A stretch of 57,101 bases of DNA. Source: an uncultured Altererythrobacter sp. (lineage in GTDB: Bacteria > Pseudomonadota > Alphaproteobacteria > Sphingomonadales > Sphingomonadaceae). The stretch is from positions 1 to 57,101 of the forward strand of contig CAMPIX010000016.1 in assembly GCA_946886565.1 (NCBI GenBank), given 5' to 3'. Positions 1 through 9,233 of the stretch are shown here, piece after piece (within the stretch, counting starts at the first letter, position 1; each line of letters starts with the position of its first letter). Below the pieces are notes generated by a model. That model was given only the letters and a program-made list of their open reading frames with translations. It did not search any database and was not told the DNA's origin. Made by a program: the position numbers and the translations under genes.

Positions 1-437
1 AGATGCCGGTCGGCACGATCTGCCACAACGTCGAGATGAAGCCGGGCAAGGGCGGGCAGATCGCCCGCTCGGCCGGCGCCTACGTCCAGCTCGTCGGTCG
101 CGACCGCGGGATGGTGATGGTGCGTCTCAACAGCGGCGAGCAGCGTTATCTGCGCGCCGACTGCATGGGCACGGTCGGCGCGGTGTCGAACCCCGACAAC
201 CAGAACCAGAACCTGGGCAAGGCCGGCCGCCGCCGGTGGATGGGCGTCAAGCCGCTCACCCGCGGCGTCGCCAAGAACCCGGTCGACCACCCGCACGGCG
301 GCGGCGAAGGCCGCACCTCGGGCGGCCGTCACCCGGTCACTCCGTGGGGCAAGCCGACCAAGGGCGCCCGGACCCGCAAGAACAAGGCGACGGACAAGAT
401 GATCATCCGTTCGCGCCACGCCAAGAAGAAGAGGTAA
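1..437 (+). CDS. rplB: 50S ribosomal protein L2, 3' part (start outside window)
   Basis: C-terminal half of ribosomal protein L2, a primary 23S rRNA binding protein near the peptidyl transferase centre. The reading frame is open from the first base, so the start lies upstream of the window. The diagnostic L2 segment with the conserved histidine ([17 protein letters not shown]) and the basic tail ending SRHAKKKR are present. About 144 of the usual ~278 residues are visible. It is followed 6 nt later by rpsS, the standard S10-operon order. Identification is certain; only the 5' end is missing. Confidence 0.97.
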   Translation, partial: MPVGTICHNVEMKPGKGGQIARSAGAYVQLVGRDRGMVMVRLNSGEQRYLRADCMGTVGAVSNPDNQNQNLGKAGRRRWMGVKPLTRGVAKNPVDHPHGGGEGRTSGGRHPVTPWGKPTKGARTRKNKATDKMIIRSRHAKKKR

Positions 438-443
438 TCGGAC

Positions 444-719
444 ATGGCTCGTTCCGTCTGGAAAGGTCCGTTCGTCGAACTCAGCCTTCTGAAGAAGGCC
501 GAGGACGCACAGGAAGCGGGTGGCCGTGCGCCGATCAAGACCTGGTCGCGTCGCAGCACGATCCTGCCGCAATTCGTCGGCCTGACGTTCAACGTCTACA
601 ACGGCCAGAAATTCATCCCGGTCTCGGTCTCCGAAGACATGGTCGGCCACAAGCTCGGCGAGTTCTCGCCCACGCGCAGCTTCCCCGGCCATGCGTCCGA
701 CAAGAAGGGTAAGCGCTAA
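444..719 (+). CDS. rpsS: 30S ribosomal protein S19
   Basis: Small-subunit protein S19 of the 30S head, which forms a complex with S13. The 91-residue length is normal. It begins [18 protein letters not shown] and carries the conserved [11 protein letters not shown] segment and a basic C-terminus. The start ATG follows rplB by 6 nt. Its TAA stop shares one base with the rplV ATG, so the two are probably translationally coupled. Confidence 0.97.
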   Translation: MARSVWKGPFVELSLLKKAEDAQEAGGRAPIKTWSRRSTILPQFVGLTFNVYNGQKFIPVSVSEDMVGHKLGEFSPTRSFPGHASDKKGKR

Positions 720-1096
720 TGGGCAAGCAGAAAGCTCCGCGCCGCGTCGGCGAAAACGAGGCGCTGGCCGTCGGCACCACGATCCGTGGTTCGGCGCAGA
801 AGCTGAACCTCGTCGCCGAACTGATCCGCGGCAAGAAGGCCGAGGATGCCCTGAACATCCTCGCCTTCTCGAAGAAGTCGATGGCCAAGGACGCATCGAA
901 GGTGCTCGCTTCGGCGATCGCCAATGCAGAGAACAACCACGACCTGGATGTCGATGCGCTGGTGGTGGCCGAAGCCTCCGTCGGCAAGTCGATCACCATG
1001 AAGCGCTTCCACACGCGCGGACGGGGCAAGAGCACCCGCATCCTCAAGCCGTTCAGCCGGCTGCGCATCGTGGTTCGCGAGCAGGAAGAGGCGTAA
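719..1096 (+). CDS. rplV: 50S ribosomal protein L22
   Basis: L22, whose beta-hairpin lines the exit tunnel. 125 residues. The family features visible are the [13 protein letters not shown] segment and the C-terminal hairpin [21 protein letters not shown]. It overlaps the rpsS stop by one base and ends 1 nt before rpsC, in typical S10-operon packing. Confidence 0.97.
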   Translation: MGKQKAPRRVGENEALAVGTTIRGSAQKLNLVAELIRGKKAEDALNILAFSKKSMAKDASKVLASAIANAENNHDLDVDALVVAEASVGKSITMKRFHTRGRGKSTRILKPFSRLRIVVREQEEA

Positions 1097-1097
1097 G

Positions 1098-1793
1098 ATG
1101 GGCCACAAGAGCAATCCGATCGGTCTGCGCCTGCAGATCAACCGCACCTGGGACAGCCGCTGGTACGCCGAAGGGCGCAACTATGCGCAGCTGCTCAAGG
1201 AAGACATCGCGATCCGCAAGCACATCATCGAGAGCCTGCCGCAGGCGGCGATCTCGAAGGTGGTGATCGAGCGTCCGGCCAAGCTGTGCCGCATCTCGAT
1301 CTACGCGGCGCGCCCGGGCGTCATCATCGGCAAGAAGGGCGCCGACATCGAGAAGCTGCGCTCCAAGCTGGCGTCGATGACCGAGAGCGACGTCAAGCTG
1401 AACATTGTCGAGATCCGCAAGCCCGAAGTCGACGCCAAGCTCGTCGCGCAGGGCATCGCCGACCAGCTCGTGCGCCGCGTGGCGTTCCGCCGCGCGATGA
1501 AGCGCGCGATCCAGTCCGCGATGCGTCTCGGCGCCGAAGGCATCAAGATCGTCTGTGGCGGCCGTCTCGGCGGCGCGGAGATCGCCCGTGTCGAGCAGTA
1601 CCGCGAAGGCCGCGTGCCGCTGCATACGCTGCGCGCCAACATCGACTATGCCGAAGCCGAGGCACTGACCGCCTATGGCATCATCGGCATCAAGGTGTGG
1701 GTCTTCAAGGGCGAGATCCTCGGCCACGATCCGACGGCGCAGGACCGCCTGATGATGGAATCGCAGACCTCCGGCGTCCGTCCGGCTCGCTGA
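1098..1793 (+). CDS. rpsC: 30S ribosomal protein S3
   Basis: S3, at the mRNA entry channel of the 30S subunit. 231 residues. A KH type-2 domain with its GxxG loop ([15 protein letters not shown]) occupies roughly residues 65-110. The S3 C-terminal domain follows ([19 protein letters not shown], then [11 protein letters not shown] and [10 protein letters not shown]). It begins [20 protein letters not shown], the standard S3 start. rplV lies just upstream and rplP 15 nt downstream. Confidence 0.97.
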   Translation: MGHKSNPIGLRLQINRTWDSRWYAEGRNYAQLLKEDIAIRKHIIESLPQAAISKVVIERPAKLCRISIYAARPGVIIGKKGADIEKLRSKLASMTESDVKLNIVEIRKPEVDAKLVAQGIADQLVRRVAFRRAMKRAIQSAMRLGAEGIKIVCGGRLGGAEIARVEQYREGRVPLHTLRANIDYAEAEALTAYGIIGIKVWVFKGEILGHDPTAQDRLMMESQTSGVRPAR

Positions 1794-1808
1794 GATTAGG
1801 TAAGAGCA

Positions 1809-2240
1809 ATGCTGCAACCGAAGAAAACCAAGTTCCGCAAGGCCTTCAAGGGCCGGATCAAGGGCGAGGCCAAGGGTGGCACGAGCCTGAATTTCGGCTC
1901 GTACGGCCTCAAGGCAATGGAACCGGAGCGGATCACCGCGCGCCAGATCGAGGCCGCTCGTCGTGCGATCACGCGCCACATCAAGCGCCAGGGGCGCCTG
2001 TGGATCCGCGTGTTCCCCGACGTGCCGGTGTCGAAGAAGCCCGCCGAGGTCCGCCAGGGCAAGGGCAAGGGCTCTGTCGAATACTGGGCCGCCCGCGTGA
2101 AGCCGGGCCGGATCCTGTTCGAGCTCGACGGCGTCGCCGGCCCGCTCGCGGCCGAGGCGTTCGAGCGCGCGGCGATGAAGCTTCCGATCAAGACCAAGGT
2201 CGTTGCCCGTCTCGGCGACACCTCGCACCTGGAGGGCTGA
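1809..2240 (+). CDS. rplP: 50S ribosomal protein L16
   Basis: L16, needed for aminoacyl-tRNA positioning in the large subunit. 143 residues. It starts [16 protein letters not shown] and contains [22 protein letters not shown] and the [20 protein letters not shown] segment. Length and order (rpsC-rplP-rpmC) are canonical. Confidence 0.97.
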   Translation: MLQPKKTKFRKAFKGRIKGEAKGGTSLNFGSYGLKAMEPERITARQIEAARRAITRHIKRQGRLWIRVFPDVPVSKKPAEVRQGKGKGSVEYWAARVKPGRILFELDGVAGPLAAEAFERAAMKLPIKTKVVARLGDTSHLEG

Positions 2241-2242
2241 TC

Positions 2243-2452
2243 ATGAGCAAGATTGAAGACCTCCGCACGAAGACCGACGACCAGCTCGACGCGCAGCTCA
2301 CCGAGCTCAAGCGCGAGCAGTTCAACCTCCGTTTCCAGGCGGCGACCAACCAGTTGGAAGCCCCGGCGCGGATTCGCCAGGTTCGCCGCACGATCGCGCA
2401 GATCAAGACGCTGCGCACCGAACGCGCCGCCGCGGCCGAAGCCAAGGCTTGA
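2243..2452 (+). CDS. rpmC: 50S ribosomal protein L29
   Basis: L29, a small two-helix protein near the tunnel exit, part of the docking platform for SRP and trigger factor. 69 residues from ATG 2243 to TGA 2450-2452. It has the family pattern: an N-terminal [20 protein letters not shown] helix, the [18 protein letters not shown] motif, and a second helix with IKTLRTER. It starts 2 nt after rplP and ends 11 nt before rpsQ. Confidence 0.96.
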   Translation: MSKIEDLRTKTDDQLDAQLTELKREQFNLRFQAATNQLEAPARIRQVRRTIAQIKTLRTERAAAAEAKA

Positions 2453-2463
2453 GGAGCTAGACA

Positions 2464-2754
2464 ATGCCGAAGCGTATCCTGATCGGGACCGTCACCTCCG
2501 ACAAGACCGACAAGACCGTCACCGTGCTGGTCGAGCGTAAGGTGAAGCACCCGCTCTACGGGAAGATCATCCGCCGTTCGAAGAAGTACCACGCGCACGA
2601 CGAGGCCAACGAATACAAGCTGGGCGACACCGTTCGCATCGAGGAAACCCGGCCGATTTCGAAGACCAAGACCTGGAAGGTGATCGACCAGGTCAAGGCC
2701 GGCGGCACCCAGGCGGTCGAGGCGGACCTCGACGTCGAGGCCGCGGGCAACTGA
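2464..2754 (+). CDS. rpsQ: 30S ribosomal protein S17
   Basis: S17, an OB-fold primary 16S rRNA binding protein. It begins [19 protein letters not shown] with the conserved [25 protein letters not shown] region split across its first half. At 96 residues it is slightly longer than the ~84-residue E. coli protein because of an acidic C-terminal tail ([11 protein letters not shown]), common in alphaproteobacteria. A 63-nt gap with a small hairpin separates it from rplN. Confidence 0.96.
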   Translation: MPKRILIGTVTSDKTDKTVTVLVERKVKHPLYGKIIRRSKKYHAHDEANEYKLGDTVRIEETRPISKTKTWKVIDQVKAGGTQAVEADLDVEAAGN

Positions 2755-2773
2755 TTTAGACGTTTTTTGGAAC

Positions 2774-2792
2774 TGCCGGACGGGTTCCGGCA
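2774..2792 (+). other. Small hairpin in the rpsQ-rplN gap
   Basis: A perfect 7-bp stem (TGCCGGA / TCCGGCA) with a 5-nt loop in the longest gap of this part of the operon. A T-run precedes it (2763-2768) and none follows, so it does not look like a plus-strand terminator. It could shape the mRNA in front of rplN. No function is demonstrated. Confidence 0.4.
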
Positions 2793-2817
2793 AGCCAGGT
2801 AAGAAGGAACCGCATCG

Positions 2818-3186
2818 ATGATTCAGATGCAATCTAACCTCGACGTCGCGGACAACAGCGGCGCCAAGCGCGTCCAGTGCATCAAGGTGCTGGGCGGGTC
2901 GAAGCGCCGCACCGCGAGCGTCGGCGACGTGATCGTCGTGTCCGTGAAGGAGGCGCAGCCGCGCGCCCGCGTCAAGAAGGGCGACGTTCACCGCGCGGTG
3001 ATCGTGCGCACCAAGAAGGACGTGCGCCGCCCCGACGGCAGCGTGATCCGCTTCGATTCGAACGCCGCGGTCCTCGTCAACAAGAACGAGGAACCGATCG
3101 GCACCCGTATCTTCGGCCCGGTGGTGCGCGAGCTGCGTGGCCGCGGGTTCATGAAGATCATCTCGCTCGCTCCGGAGGTGCTGTAA
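2818..3186 (+). CDS. rplN: 50S ribosomal protein L14
   Basis: L14, a large-subunit interface protein. 122 residues, exactly the family length. It starts [20 protein letters not shown] and ends [13 protein letters not shown]. An AGGAA-type Shine-Dalgarno lies about 10 nt before the ATG. The stop overlaps the rplX start (TAATG). Confidence 0.97.
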   Translation: MIQMQSNLDVADNSGAKRVQCIKVLGGSKRRTASVGDVIVVSVKEAQPRARVKKGDVHRAVIVRTKKDVRRPDGSVIRFDSNAAVLVNKNEEPIGTRIFGPVVRELRGRGFMKIISLAPEVL

Positions 3187-3506
3187 TGGCCGCCGCCAAG
3201 ATCAAGAAGGGCGACAGCGTCGTCGTGCTCTCGGGCAAGGACAAGGGCCGCACCGGCACCGTCCAGAAGGTCATGCCGAAGGAAGGCAAGATCGTCGTCG
3301 AGGGCGTGAACGTCGCCGCCCGTCACCGCAAGCCGAGCCAGGCCAACCCGCAGGGTGGCATCGACCGCTTCGAGGCGCCGATGCCGATCTCCAAGGTTGC
3401 CGTGGCCGATCCCAAGGACGGCAAGCCGACCCGCGTCCGCTTCGAAGAGAAGGACGGGAAGAAGGTCCGCATTGCCGTCAAGTCCGGGGAGACCATCGAT
3501 GGCTGA
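3186..3506 (+). CDS. rplX: 50S ribosomal protein L24
   Basis: L24, an assembly initiator of the large subunit with a KOW domain. 106 residues from ATG 3186. The KOW segment is visible at the start ([20 protein letters not shown]). A longer in-frame opening extends upstream, but the ATG overlapping the rplN stop gives the normal L24 length. The 3' end overlaps rplE by 8 nt. Confidence 0.96.
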   Translation: MAAAKIKKGDSVVVLSGKDKGRTGTVQKVMPKEGKIVVEGVNVAARHRKPSQANPQGGIDRFEAPMPISKVAVADPKDGKPTRVRFEEKDGKKVRIAVKSGETIDG

Positions 3507-4083
3507 CACCTACACTCCGCGCCTCAAGGCCCGCTACGAAGAGCAGATCGCCAAGGCGATGACCGAGAAGTTCGGTTACAAGAACCGGCTCGAGGTTCCG
3601 CGGCTCGAGAAGATCACGCTCAACATGGGTGTGGGCGAGGCGAGCCAGGACAAGAAGAAAGTCCAGGTCGCGGCCGAGGAAATGGCCCTGATCGCCGGCC
3701 AGAAGCCGGTCATCACCAAGGCCAAGAAGTCGATCGCGCAGTTCAAGCTGCGCGAGGGCATGCCGATCGGCTGCAAGGTCACCCTGCGCCGCGAACGCAT
3801 GTACGAGTTCCTCGACCGCCTGGTGACCGTGGCCATGCCGCGTATCCGCGACTTCCGCGGGCTGAACCCGAAGAGCTTCGACGGGCGCGGCAACTACGCG
3901 ATGGGCCTGAAGGAACAGATCATCTTCCCGGAAATCTCGTACGACAAGATCGAGAAGGTCCGGGGAATGGATATCATCGTGACCACGACGGCGAAGACCG
4001 ACGAGGAAGCCCGCGAACTGCTGCGTCTGTTCGGCTTCCCGTTCCCTGCCGAGCAGGGCGCCGAAGAGAAGGAGGCCGCGTGA
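3499..4083 (+). CDS. rplE: 50S ribosomal protein L5
   Basis: L5, which contacts 5S rRNA and the P-site tRNA. From ATG 3499 the protein has 194 residues (E. coli 179; the extra is an acidic tail [10 protein letters not shown]). Family segments include [32 protein letters not shown], and the tail of a [20 protein letters not shown] block. The start is inside the end of rplX, an 8-nt overlap implying coupling. Confidence 0.96.
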   Translation: MADTYTPRLKARYEEQIAKAMTEKFGYKNRLEVPRLEKITLNMGVGEASQDKKKVQVAAEEMALIAGQKPVITKAKKSIAQFKLREGMPIGCKVTLRRERMYEFLDRLVTVAMPRIRDFRGLNPKSFDGRGNYAMGLKEQIIFPEISYDKIEKVRGMDIIVTTTAKTDEEARELLRLFGFPFPAEQGAEEKEAA

Positions 4084-4126
4084 GCGGCCGCCTGAACGCA
4101 AGGAAAGCAAAGAGAGCTTAAGTCCA

Positions 4127-4432
4127 ATGGCGAAACTGAGTTCCATCAACAAGAACGAGCGTCGCAAGAAGCTCGTGAAGAAGTACGCGGCGAAGTACGC
4201 CAAGCTGAAGGCGATCGCGGACGACAAGTCGCTCGACGAGAGCGAGCGTCTGATCGCACGCCTTCAGATGGCCGAGATTCCGCGGAATGCGAATCCGACC
4301 CGTGTGCGCAACCGCTGCACCACCACCGGCCGCCCGCGCGGCTATTACCGCAAGTTCGGCCTCAACCGCATCGAACTGCGCGACCTCGGCAACAAGGGCC
4401 TGATTCCGGGCCTGACCAAGTCGAGCTGGTGA
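4127..4432 (+). CDS. rpsN: 30S ribosomal protein S14 (zinc-independent type)
   Basis: S14 of the 30S head. 101 residues, the long C-minus form: the region before [16 protein letters not shown] has a single Cys ([10 protein letters not shown]) rather than the two CxxC pairs of the zinc form. It ends [11 protein letters not shown]. It lies 43 nt after rplE and 10 nt before rpsH. Confidence 0.97.
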   Translation: MAKLSSINKNERRKKLVKKYAAKYAKLKAIADDKSLDESERLIARLQMAEIPRNANPTRVRNRCTTTGRPRGYYRKFGLNRIELRDLGNKGLIPGLTKSSW

Positions 4433-4442
4433 GGACTGACAG

Positions 4443-4838
4443 ATGGCTATGACCGATCCCCTGGGTGACATGCTCACCCGCATCCGCAACGGCCAGCAGG
4501 CGAAGAAGGACAGCGTCCTCTCGCCCGCGAGCAAGCTGCGTGCGAACGTGCTCGAAGTGCTCCAGCGCGAAGGCTACATCCGTGGCTACAGCGAGGACTC
4601 ATCGGGCAAGCACCCGGCGCTGCGGATCGAACTGAAGTATTTCGAGGGCGAGCCTGCGATCAAGCATGTCGCCCGCGTCTCCAAGCCCGGCCGCCGCGTC
4701 TATTCGGGTTCGAAGGAACTCCCGACGATCCGCAACGGCCTCGGCATCACCATCGTCTCGACGCCGCGCGGCGTGCTTTCCGATGCGGAAGCGCGCACGC
4801 ACAACGTCGGCGGCGAAGTGCTGGCGGAGGTGTTCTGA
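4443..4838 (+). CDS. rpsH: 30S ribosomal protein S8
   Basis: S8, a central-domain 16S rRNA binding protein; in many bacteria it also represses its own operon by binding mRNA. 131 residues. It begins [20 protein letters not shown] and contains the [12 protein letters not shown] segment near the C-terminus. The stop overlaps the rplF start by one base. Whether autoregulation operates here cannot be seen. Confidence 0.97.
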   Translation: MAMTDPLGDMLTRIRNGQQAKKDSVLSPASKLRANVLEVLQREGYIRGYSEDSSGKHPALRIELKYFEGEPAIKHVARVSKPGRRVYSGSKELPTIRNGLGITIVSTPRGVLSDAEARTHNVGGEVLAEVF

Positions 4839-5371
4839 TGAGCCGCATCGGCAAAAAGCCGGTGGCGATCCCGAGCGGGGTCACTGCCGATATCGACAAC
4901 GGCACGCTCACCGTGAAGGGGCCCAAGGGCACCCTCTCGATGGGTCTCGCCGACGAGGTCGAGTACAAGCTGGAAGACGACGCGATCAGCGTGAAGCCGG
5001 CCAACGACACCCGTCGCAGCCGCGACTTCTGGGGCATGCAGCGCACGCTGGTGGCCAATCTCGTCGATGGTGTGACCGAAGGCTACACCAAGGTGCTCGA
5101 GATCACGGGCGTCGGCTACCGTGCGCAGGCGCAGGGCAAGAAGCTCAAGCTTCAGCTCGGCTACAGCCACGACGTCGACCTCGACGTGCCCGAGGGCCTC
5201 GAGGTGAAAACGCCGGATCAGACCACGGTCGAGATCAGCGGTATCGACAAGCAGGCGGTCGGGCAGTTCGCCGCCGAGGTGCGTCGCTGGCGCAAGCCCG
5301 AGCCTTACAAGGGCAAGGGCATCAAGTACCGCGGCGAATATGTCTTCCGCAAGGAAGGGAAGAAGAAGTAA
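4838..5371 (+). CDS. rplF: 50S ribosomal protein L6
   Basis: L6, located at the factor-binding side of the large subunit. 177 residues, normal for the family. It starts [20 protein letters not shown] and ends in the signature [20 protein letters not shown]. Neighbours rpsH (1-nt overlap) and rplR (1-nt gap) match the spc operon. Confidence 0.97.
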   Translation: MSRIGKKPVAIPSGVTADIDNGTLTVKGPKGTLSMGLADEVEYKLEDDAISVKPANDTRRSRDFWGMQRTLVANLVDGVTEGYTKVLEITGVGYRAQAQGKKLKLQLGYSHDVDLDVPEGLEVKTPDQTTVEISGIDKQAVGQFAAEVRRWRKPEPYKGKGIKYRGEYVFRKEGKKK

Positions 5372-5372
5372 G

Positions 5373-5717
5373 ATGGCCAAGCTTTCCCTGTTCGAACGCC
5401 GCCGTCGCCGTGTCCGCACGGCCCTGCGCAGCCGCGCCGGCTCCCGCCCGCGCCTGTCGGTGCACCGCACCGGCAAGCACATCTACGCCCAGATCATCGA
5501 CGACGCCGAGGGCAAGACCCTCGCCGCCGCCTCGACCCTGGGCGGCAAGAGCTCGGGTGCGAATGTCGATGCCGCCACGCAGGTCGGCAAGGACATCGCC
5601 GCCGCCGCCAAGAAGGCCGGCGTGACCACCGTCGTGTTCGATCGCGGCGGCTTCCTGTTCCACGGCCGCGTCAAGGCGCTGGCCGACGCCGCCCGCGAAG
5701 GCGGGCTGGAGTTCTGA
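5373..5717 (+). CDS. rplR: 50S ribosomal protein L18
   Basis: L18, which binds 5S rRNA. 114 residues from ATG 5373, just after the rplF stop. It begins [20 protein letters not shown] and contains [17 protein letters not shown] and the C-terminal [20 protein letters not shown] motif. Its TGA overlaps the rpsE start. Confidence 0.96.
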   Translation: MAKLSLFERRRRRVRTALRSRAGSRPRLSVHRTGKHIYAQIIDDAEGKTLAAASTLGGKSSGANVDAATQVGKDIAAAAKKAGVTTVVFDRGGFLFHGRVKALADAAREGGLEF

Positions 5718-6628
5718 TGATGGCTGAAGAAAACAAGACCGAAAACGCCGAGACCCCGCAGGTCGAGGACACCAAGGTCGAAGAGACCAAGGCGGAAGCG
5801 CCCAAGGCCGACGAGCCGAAGGCCGAAGCGACCGAAGCGAAGGCTGAAGAAGCCGCTCCGGCTGCTGCCGAGGAACCCAAGGTCGACAACGCGGGTTCGA
5901 CCCCGACGCCGACCGTGGCTCCGACCGAAGCAAGCGAAAACCAGTCGGCCGAAGGCGGCGACGCCGCACAGCCGCGTGGCCGTGGCGGCCGCGGTGGTCG
6001 CGACGGTGGCGGTGATCGCGGCGGACGCGAAGGCGGCCGCGGCCGCGGCCGCGGTCGCGACGACCGCCGCGGCGGACGCCGCGAGGAAGAAGACGACGGC
6101 ATCATCGAGAAGCTGGTCCACATCAACCGCGTCTCCAAGACCGTGAAGGGCGGCAAGCGCTTCGGCTTCGCGGCGCTGGTCGTGGTCGGCGACGGTTCGG
6201 GCCGCGTGGGCTTCGGCCACGGCAAGGCGCGCGAAGTGCCGGAAGCGATCTCGAAGGCGACCGCTGCGGCGCGCAAGAAGATGATCCGCGTTCCGCTCAA
6301 GGAAGGCCGCACGCTGCACCACGACGGCAAGGGCCGTTTCGGTGCGGGCAAGGTCACCGTGCGCAGCGCGCCTCCGGGGACCGGCATCATCGCCGGCGGC
6401 CCGATGCGCGCCGTGTTCGAGAGCCTGGGCGTGGCCGACGTGGTGACCAAGTCGGTCGGCACCTCGAACCCCTACAACATGATCCGCGCCACCTTCGACG
6501 CGCTGCAGGACCAGACTTCGCCGAAGTCGGTCGCACAGCGTCGCGGCAAGAAGGTCGCCGACCTGCTCGGCCGCGGTGGCGCCAGCGAGGCCGAGGCTGA
6601 AGCCGACGCCGCCGCGATTGCGGAGTAA
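5717..6628 (+). CDS. rpsE: 30S ribosomal protein S5 with long low-complexity N-terminal extension
   Basis: S5, an accuracy and mRNA-entry protein of the 30S subunit. The S5 core (double-stranded RNA-binding fold, then C-terminal domain) runs from about residue 127 to the end, with [20 protein letters not shown] and the later [16 protein letters not shown] block. In front are about 125 extra residues: roughly 1-84 acidic and rich in Glu/Ala/Lys/Pro, then about 85-122 Arg/Gly-rich (RGG-like). Total 303 residues against 166 in E. coli. Two adjacent ATGs (5717 and 5720) both follow a GGAG; the second has the better spacing. No stop or frameshift separates extension and core, and codon use is coding-like throughout. 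Confidence 0.95.
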   Translation: MMAEENKTENAETPQVEDTKVEETKAEAPKADEPKAEATEAKAEEAAPAAAEEPKVDNAGSTPTPTVAPTEASENQSAEGGDAAQPRGRGGRGGRDGGGDRGGREGGRGRGRGRDDRRGGRREEEDDGIIEKLVHINRVSKTVKGGKRFGFAALVVVGDGSGRVGFGHGKAREVPEAISKATAAARKKMIRVPLKEGRTLHHDGKGRFGAGKVTVRSAPPGTGIIAGGPMRAVFESLGVADVVTKSVGTSNPYNMIRATFDALQDQTSPKSVAQRRGKKVADLLGRGGASEAEAEADAAAIAE

Positions 6629-6633
6629 GATCG

Positions 6634-6822
6634 ATGGCTGACAAGAAGAAGACCATCAAGATCAAGCAGATCGGCTCGCCGATCCGCCGGCCCGAGAGCC
6701 AGCGCCAGATCCTCATCGGTCTGGGCCTGAACAAGATGCACAAGACCGTCGAGCGCCAGGACACCCCCGAGGTGCGCGGCGCGATCGCCAAGGTCCCGCA
6801 CCTGGTGACGATCGTCGATTGA
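6634..6822 (+). CDS. rpmD: 50S ribosomal protein L30
   Basis: L30, a small large-subunit protein. 62 residues. It has the L30 pattern [26 protein letters not shown] followed by [22 protein letters not shown]. In the usual spc order rplO would follow; here a short unrelated gene begins on its stop codon. Confidence 0.96.
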   Translation: MADKKKTIKIKQIGSPIRRPESQRQILIGLGLNKMHKTVERQDTPEVRGAIAKVPHLVTIVD

Positions 6823-7097
6823 CTTGGTACCGCCTTCTCATCCTTGGGGAAGACTTTCCCATGGACGAGGATGGCGTACCGGTATTGATGGGCTGGTACA
6901 CAACCCGGTGGGTCAAGGCAGCGGATCCAGAGAAGGCAAAGACTGTTGCGCTTGAAGCGCTAAGATCCGAGCCGTCGCTGGCTGATGTTCCGACCGATTG
7001 CGGTTCGAAGATTAGCTGGGAAGAAATTGAGCTAGCGGAAGAAGGCGACGTGCCCGACCGCCAAGGAGGGTTCACCTTCTTCCGCATGGAAAACTAA
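6819..7097 (+). CDS. Hypothetical protein inserted between rpmD and rplO
   Basis: A 92-residue soluble protein of unknown function from TTG 6819, overlapping the rpmD stop as TTGA. An in-frame ATG at 6861 is an alternative start but would remove the N-terminus [14 protein letters not shown], which looks like a folded beginning. There are no transmembrane segments and the composition is Glu/Trp-rich. GC is about 57-58% over its length, clearly below the ribosomal genes around it, and codon use is less biased. This suggests a later insertion carried by operon transcription. No function is assigned; the gene model itself is reasonably secure. Confidence 0.7.
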   Translation: MTWYRLLILGEDFPMDEDGVPVLMGWYTTRWVKAADPEKAKTVALEALRSEPSLADVPTDCGSKISWEEIELAEEGDVPDRQGGFTFFRMEN

Positions 7098-7127
7098 GCG
7101 CGAACAAAGCGAAAGCGAGTGCAAGAT

Positions 7128-7652
7128 ATGAAACTGACGGACATCCGCGACAATCCCGGCGCCCGCAAGGCGCGCCTGCGCGTCGGCCGGGGCATCGGCT
7201 CGGGCAAGGGCAAGACCGGCGGCCGCGGCCAGAAGGGCCAGAAGAGCCGTTCGGGCGTCGCCATCAAGGGCTTCGAGGGCGGCCAGATGCCGCTCCACAT
7301 GCGCCTGCCGAAGCGCGGCTTCAACAATCCCTTCGCCAAGGACTATGCCGAGGTCAATCTGGGCATGGTGCAGAAGTTCATCGACGCCAAGAAGCTCGAC
7401 GCCGAGAAGGTCGTCGACCACGAGGCGCTGAAGGCCGCGGGCCTCGCGCGCGGCGGCAAGGACGGCGTGCGCCTGCTCGGCAAGGGCGAGCTCAAGGCCA
7501 AGGTCCAGTTCAAGGTCGCCGGCGCCAGCAAAGGCGCGATTGAGGCGGTCGAGAAGGCCGGCGGTTCGGTCGAGCTTCCCGCTGAGCAGAAGTCCGAGCA
7601 CGAGAAGAAGACCGCCCGGCGCGATGCAAACAAGGCCGCCAAGGCGAAGTGA
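7128..7652 (+). CDS. rplO: 50S ribosomal protein L15
   Basis: L15, a late-assembly large-subunit protein. From ATG 7128 it has 174 residues and begins [20 protein letters not shown], followed by the Gly-rich [20 protein letters not shown] stretch. An in-frame GTG at 7119 is possible but the ATG gives the standard N-terminus. The C-terminus is extended by a Lys/Ala/Glu-rich tail. It is separated from secY by a repeat-bearing gap. Confidence 0.95.
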   Translation: MKLTDIRDNPGARKARLRVGRGIGSGKGKTGGRGQKGQKSRSGVAIKGFEGGQMPLHMRLPKRGFNNPFAKDYAEVNLGMVQKFIDAKKLDAEKVVDHEALKAAGLARGGKDGVRLLGKGELKAKVQFKVAGASKGAIEAVEKAGGSVELPAEQKSEHEKKTARRDANKAAKAK

Positions 7653-7654
7653 TC

Positions 7655-7739
7655 TGCCGTCGTCCTGACGGACGTCGGGATCGCGCGCAGCACGGCCGGG
7701 CCGAGCTGGCAGCGATCCGGGCTTCCGCCGGGATGACGC
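7655..7739. repeat. Dispersed palindromic repeat between rplO and secY
   Basis: About 85 bp with imperfect inverted ends: the left end carries CGTCGTCCTGACGGACGTCGG and the right end GGGCTTCCGCCGGGATGACG (ends read as REP-like complements). It resembles the short dispersed palindromes common in sphingomonad genomes. It lies inside an essential operon, so it must be tolerated by read-through or accompanied by its own promoter. No second copy of this exact type was seen in the window. Confidence 0.5.
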
Positions 7740-7839
7740 ACTTTCTGCGCGCCGCGGGTTCGACATTTCGCAACCCGCACCCTATGTGAGCAGCCAAGCC
7801 GGGAGGGACCGGCGCAAACGCAGGAAATCCGAGCTTCCG

Positions 7840-9204
7840 ATGGCATCACGCGCCGATAATCTCGCGAGCAATCTCAGCCTCGCCAACTTCTCGAAAGCGA
7901 CCGAGCTCAAGAACCGCATCTGGTTCACGATCGGCGCGCTAATCGTCTTCCGTTTCCTGAGCTTCGTGCCGCTCCCGGGCGTCAACCCGCTGGTGCTCGC
8001 CGATCTCTACGACACGGCGCGCGGCGGCATTCTCGACCTGTTCAACACGTTCTCGGGCGGCAGCCTCGAGCGCATGAGCCTCATCGCGCTCGGCGTGATG
8101 CCCTACATCACGGCGTCGATCGTGGTGCAGCTCGCCGCGTCGCTCCACCCGGCGCTCGCCGCCCTGAAAAAAGAAGGCGCGACCGGGCGGCAGAAACTCA
8201 ACCAGTATACCCGCTACGGCACCGTATTTCTGTGCGCGATCCAGGGCTGGTTCCTCGCCTCCGGGCTCGAGGCCTACGCCGCGCAGAGCGGCCTGCAGGC
8301 CGTGGTCCAGCCGGGCGTGATGTTCCGCGTCGGCGCGGTCGTCAGCCTCGTCGGCGGCACTATGTTCCTCCTCTGGCTGGGCGAACAGATCACCAGCCGC
8401 GGGATCGGCAACGGCGTGTCGCTGATCATCATGGCGGGCATCGTCGCCCAGTTCCCGAGCTTCGCCGCGAACATGTTCGAAGGCGGCCGCAGCGGCTCGA
8501 TCTCGCCGGTCATCATTATCGGCTTCTTCGCGATGGTCGTGATCCTGATCCTGTTCATCTGCTTCATGGAGCGCGCACAGCGACGGCTGCTGATCCAGTA
8601 TCCCAAGCGCGCGACCCAGCGCGGGATGATGCAGGCGGACCGCAGCCATCTGCCGCTGAAGCTCAACACTGCGGGCGTGATCCCGCCGATCTTCGCCAGC
8701 TCGCTGCTGCTGCTGCCGCTGACGATCAGCCAGTTCGCCGGCAACCAGGTCGACACCGACAGCACCTGGGGCGGCGCGATCGTGTGGCTCAACCAGTACC
8801 TTGCGCACGGGCAGCCGATCTACATGGCGCTCTATGCCGCGGGCATCATCTTCTTCTGTTTCTTCTACACCGCGGTGGTCTTCAACCCCGAGGAAACGAG
8901 CGAAAACCTGAAGAAGAACGGCGGCTTCATCCCCGGCATCCGCCCGGGCAAGCGCACCGCCGAGTATCTCGATTACGTTCTCACCCGCATCACCGTGATC
9001 GGTGCGATCTACCTGACCCTGGTCTGCGTGATCCCCGAATACATGATCGCGCAGACGGGCATTCCGCTGTTTCTCGGCGGCACCAGCCTGCTGATCGTGG
9101 TCAACGTCACGGTCGACACGATCAGCCAGATTCAGTCTCACCTGCTGGCCCACCAGTACGGCGACCTGATCAAGAAGGCCAAGCTGAAGGGCCGCATGCG
9201 CTGA
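7840..9204 (+). CDS. secY: Protein translocase subunit SecY
   Basis: The central channel of the Sec translocon in the inner membrane. From ATG 7840 the protein has 454 residues and about ten predicted hydrophobic segments. Signature SecY stretches include FVPLPGVNP, SLIALGVMPYITASIVVQL, GIGNGVSLIIMAGI, and NPEETSENLKKNGGFIPGIR. An upstream in-frame extension to 7786 begins in intergenic sequence and is not family-like. It is followed 29 nt later by adk, as in most spc operons. Confidence 0.95.
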   Translation: MASRADNLASNLSLANFSKATELKNRIWFTIGALIVFRFLSFVPLPGVNPLVLADLYDTARGGILDLFNTFSGGSLERMSLIALGVMPYITASIVVQLAASLHPALAALKKEGATGRQKLNQYTRYGTVFLCAIQGWFLASGLEAYAAQSGLQAVVQPGVMFRVGAVVSLVGGTMFLLWLGEQITSRGIGNGVSLIIMAGIVAQFPSFAANMFEGGRSGSISPVIIIGFFAMVVILILFICFMERAQRRLLIQYPKRATQRGMMQADRSHLPLKLNTAGVIPPIFASSLLLLPLTISQFAGNQVDTDSTWGGAIVWLNQYLAHGQPIYMALYAAGIIFFCFFYTAVVFNPEETSENLKKNGGFIPGIRPGKRTAEYLDYVLTRITVIGAIYLTLVCVIPEYMIAQTGIPLFLGGTSLLIVVNVTVDTISQIQSHLLAHQYGDLIKKAKLKGRMR

Positions 9205-9233
9205 TCGCACCAGCCAACGACAGGGGAATCGGC

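Noticed and set aside
1053..2228. 391-codon minus-strand open frame under rpsC and rplP
   Set aside because: It opposes two certain ribosomal protein genes and shows no recognisable domain.
2763..2792. Terminator between rpsQ and rplN
   Set aside because: The T-run precedes the hairpin on the plus strand and the operon continues directly after it.
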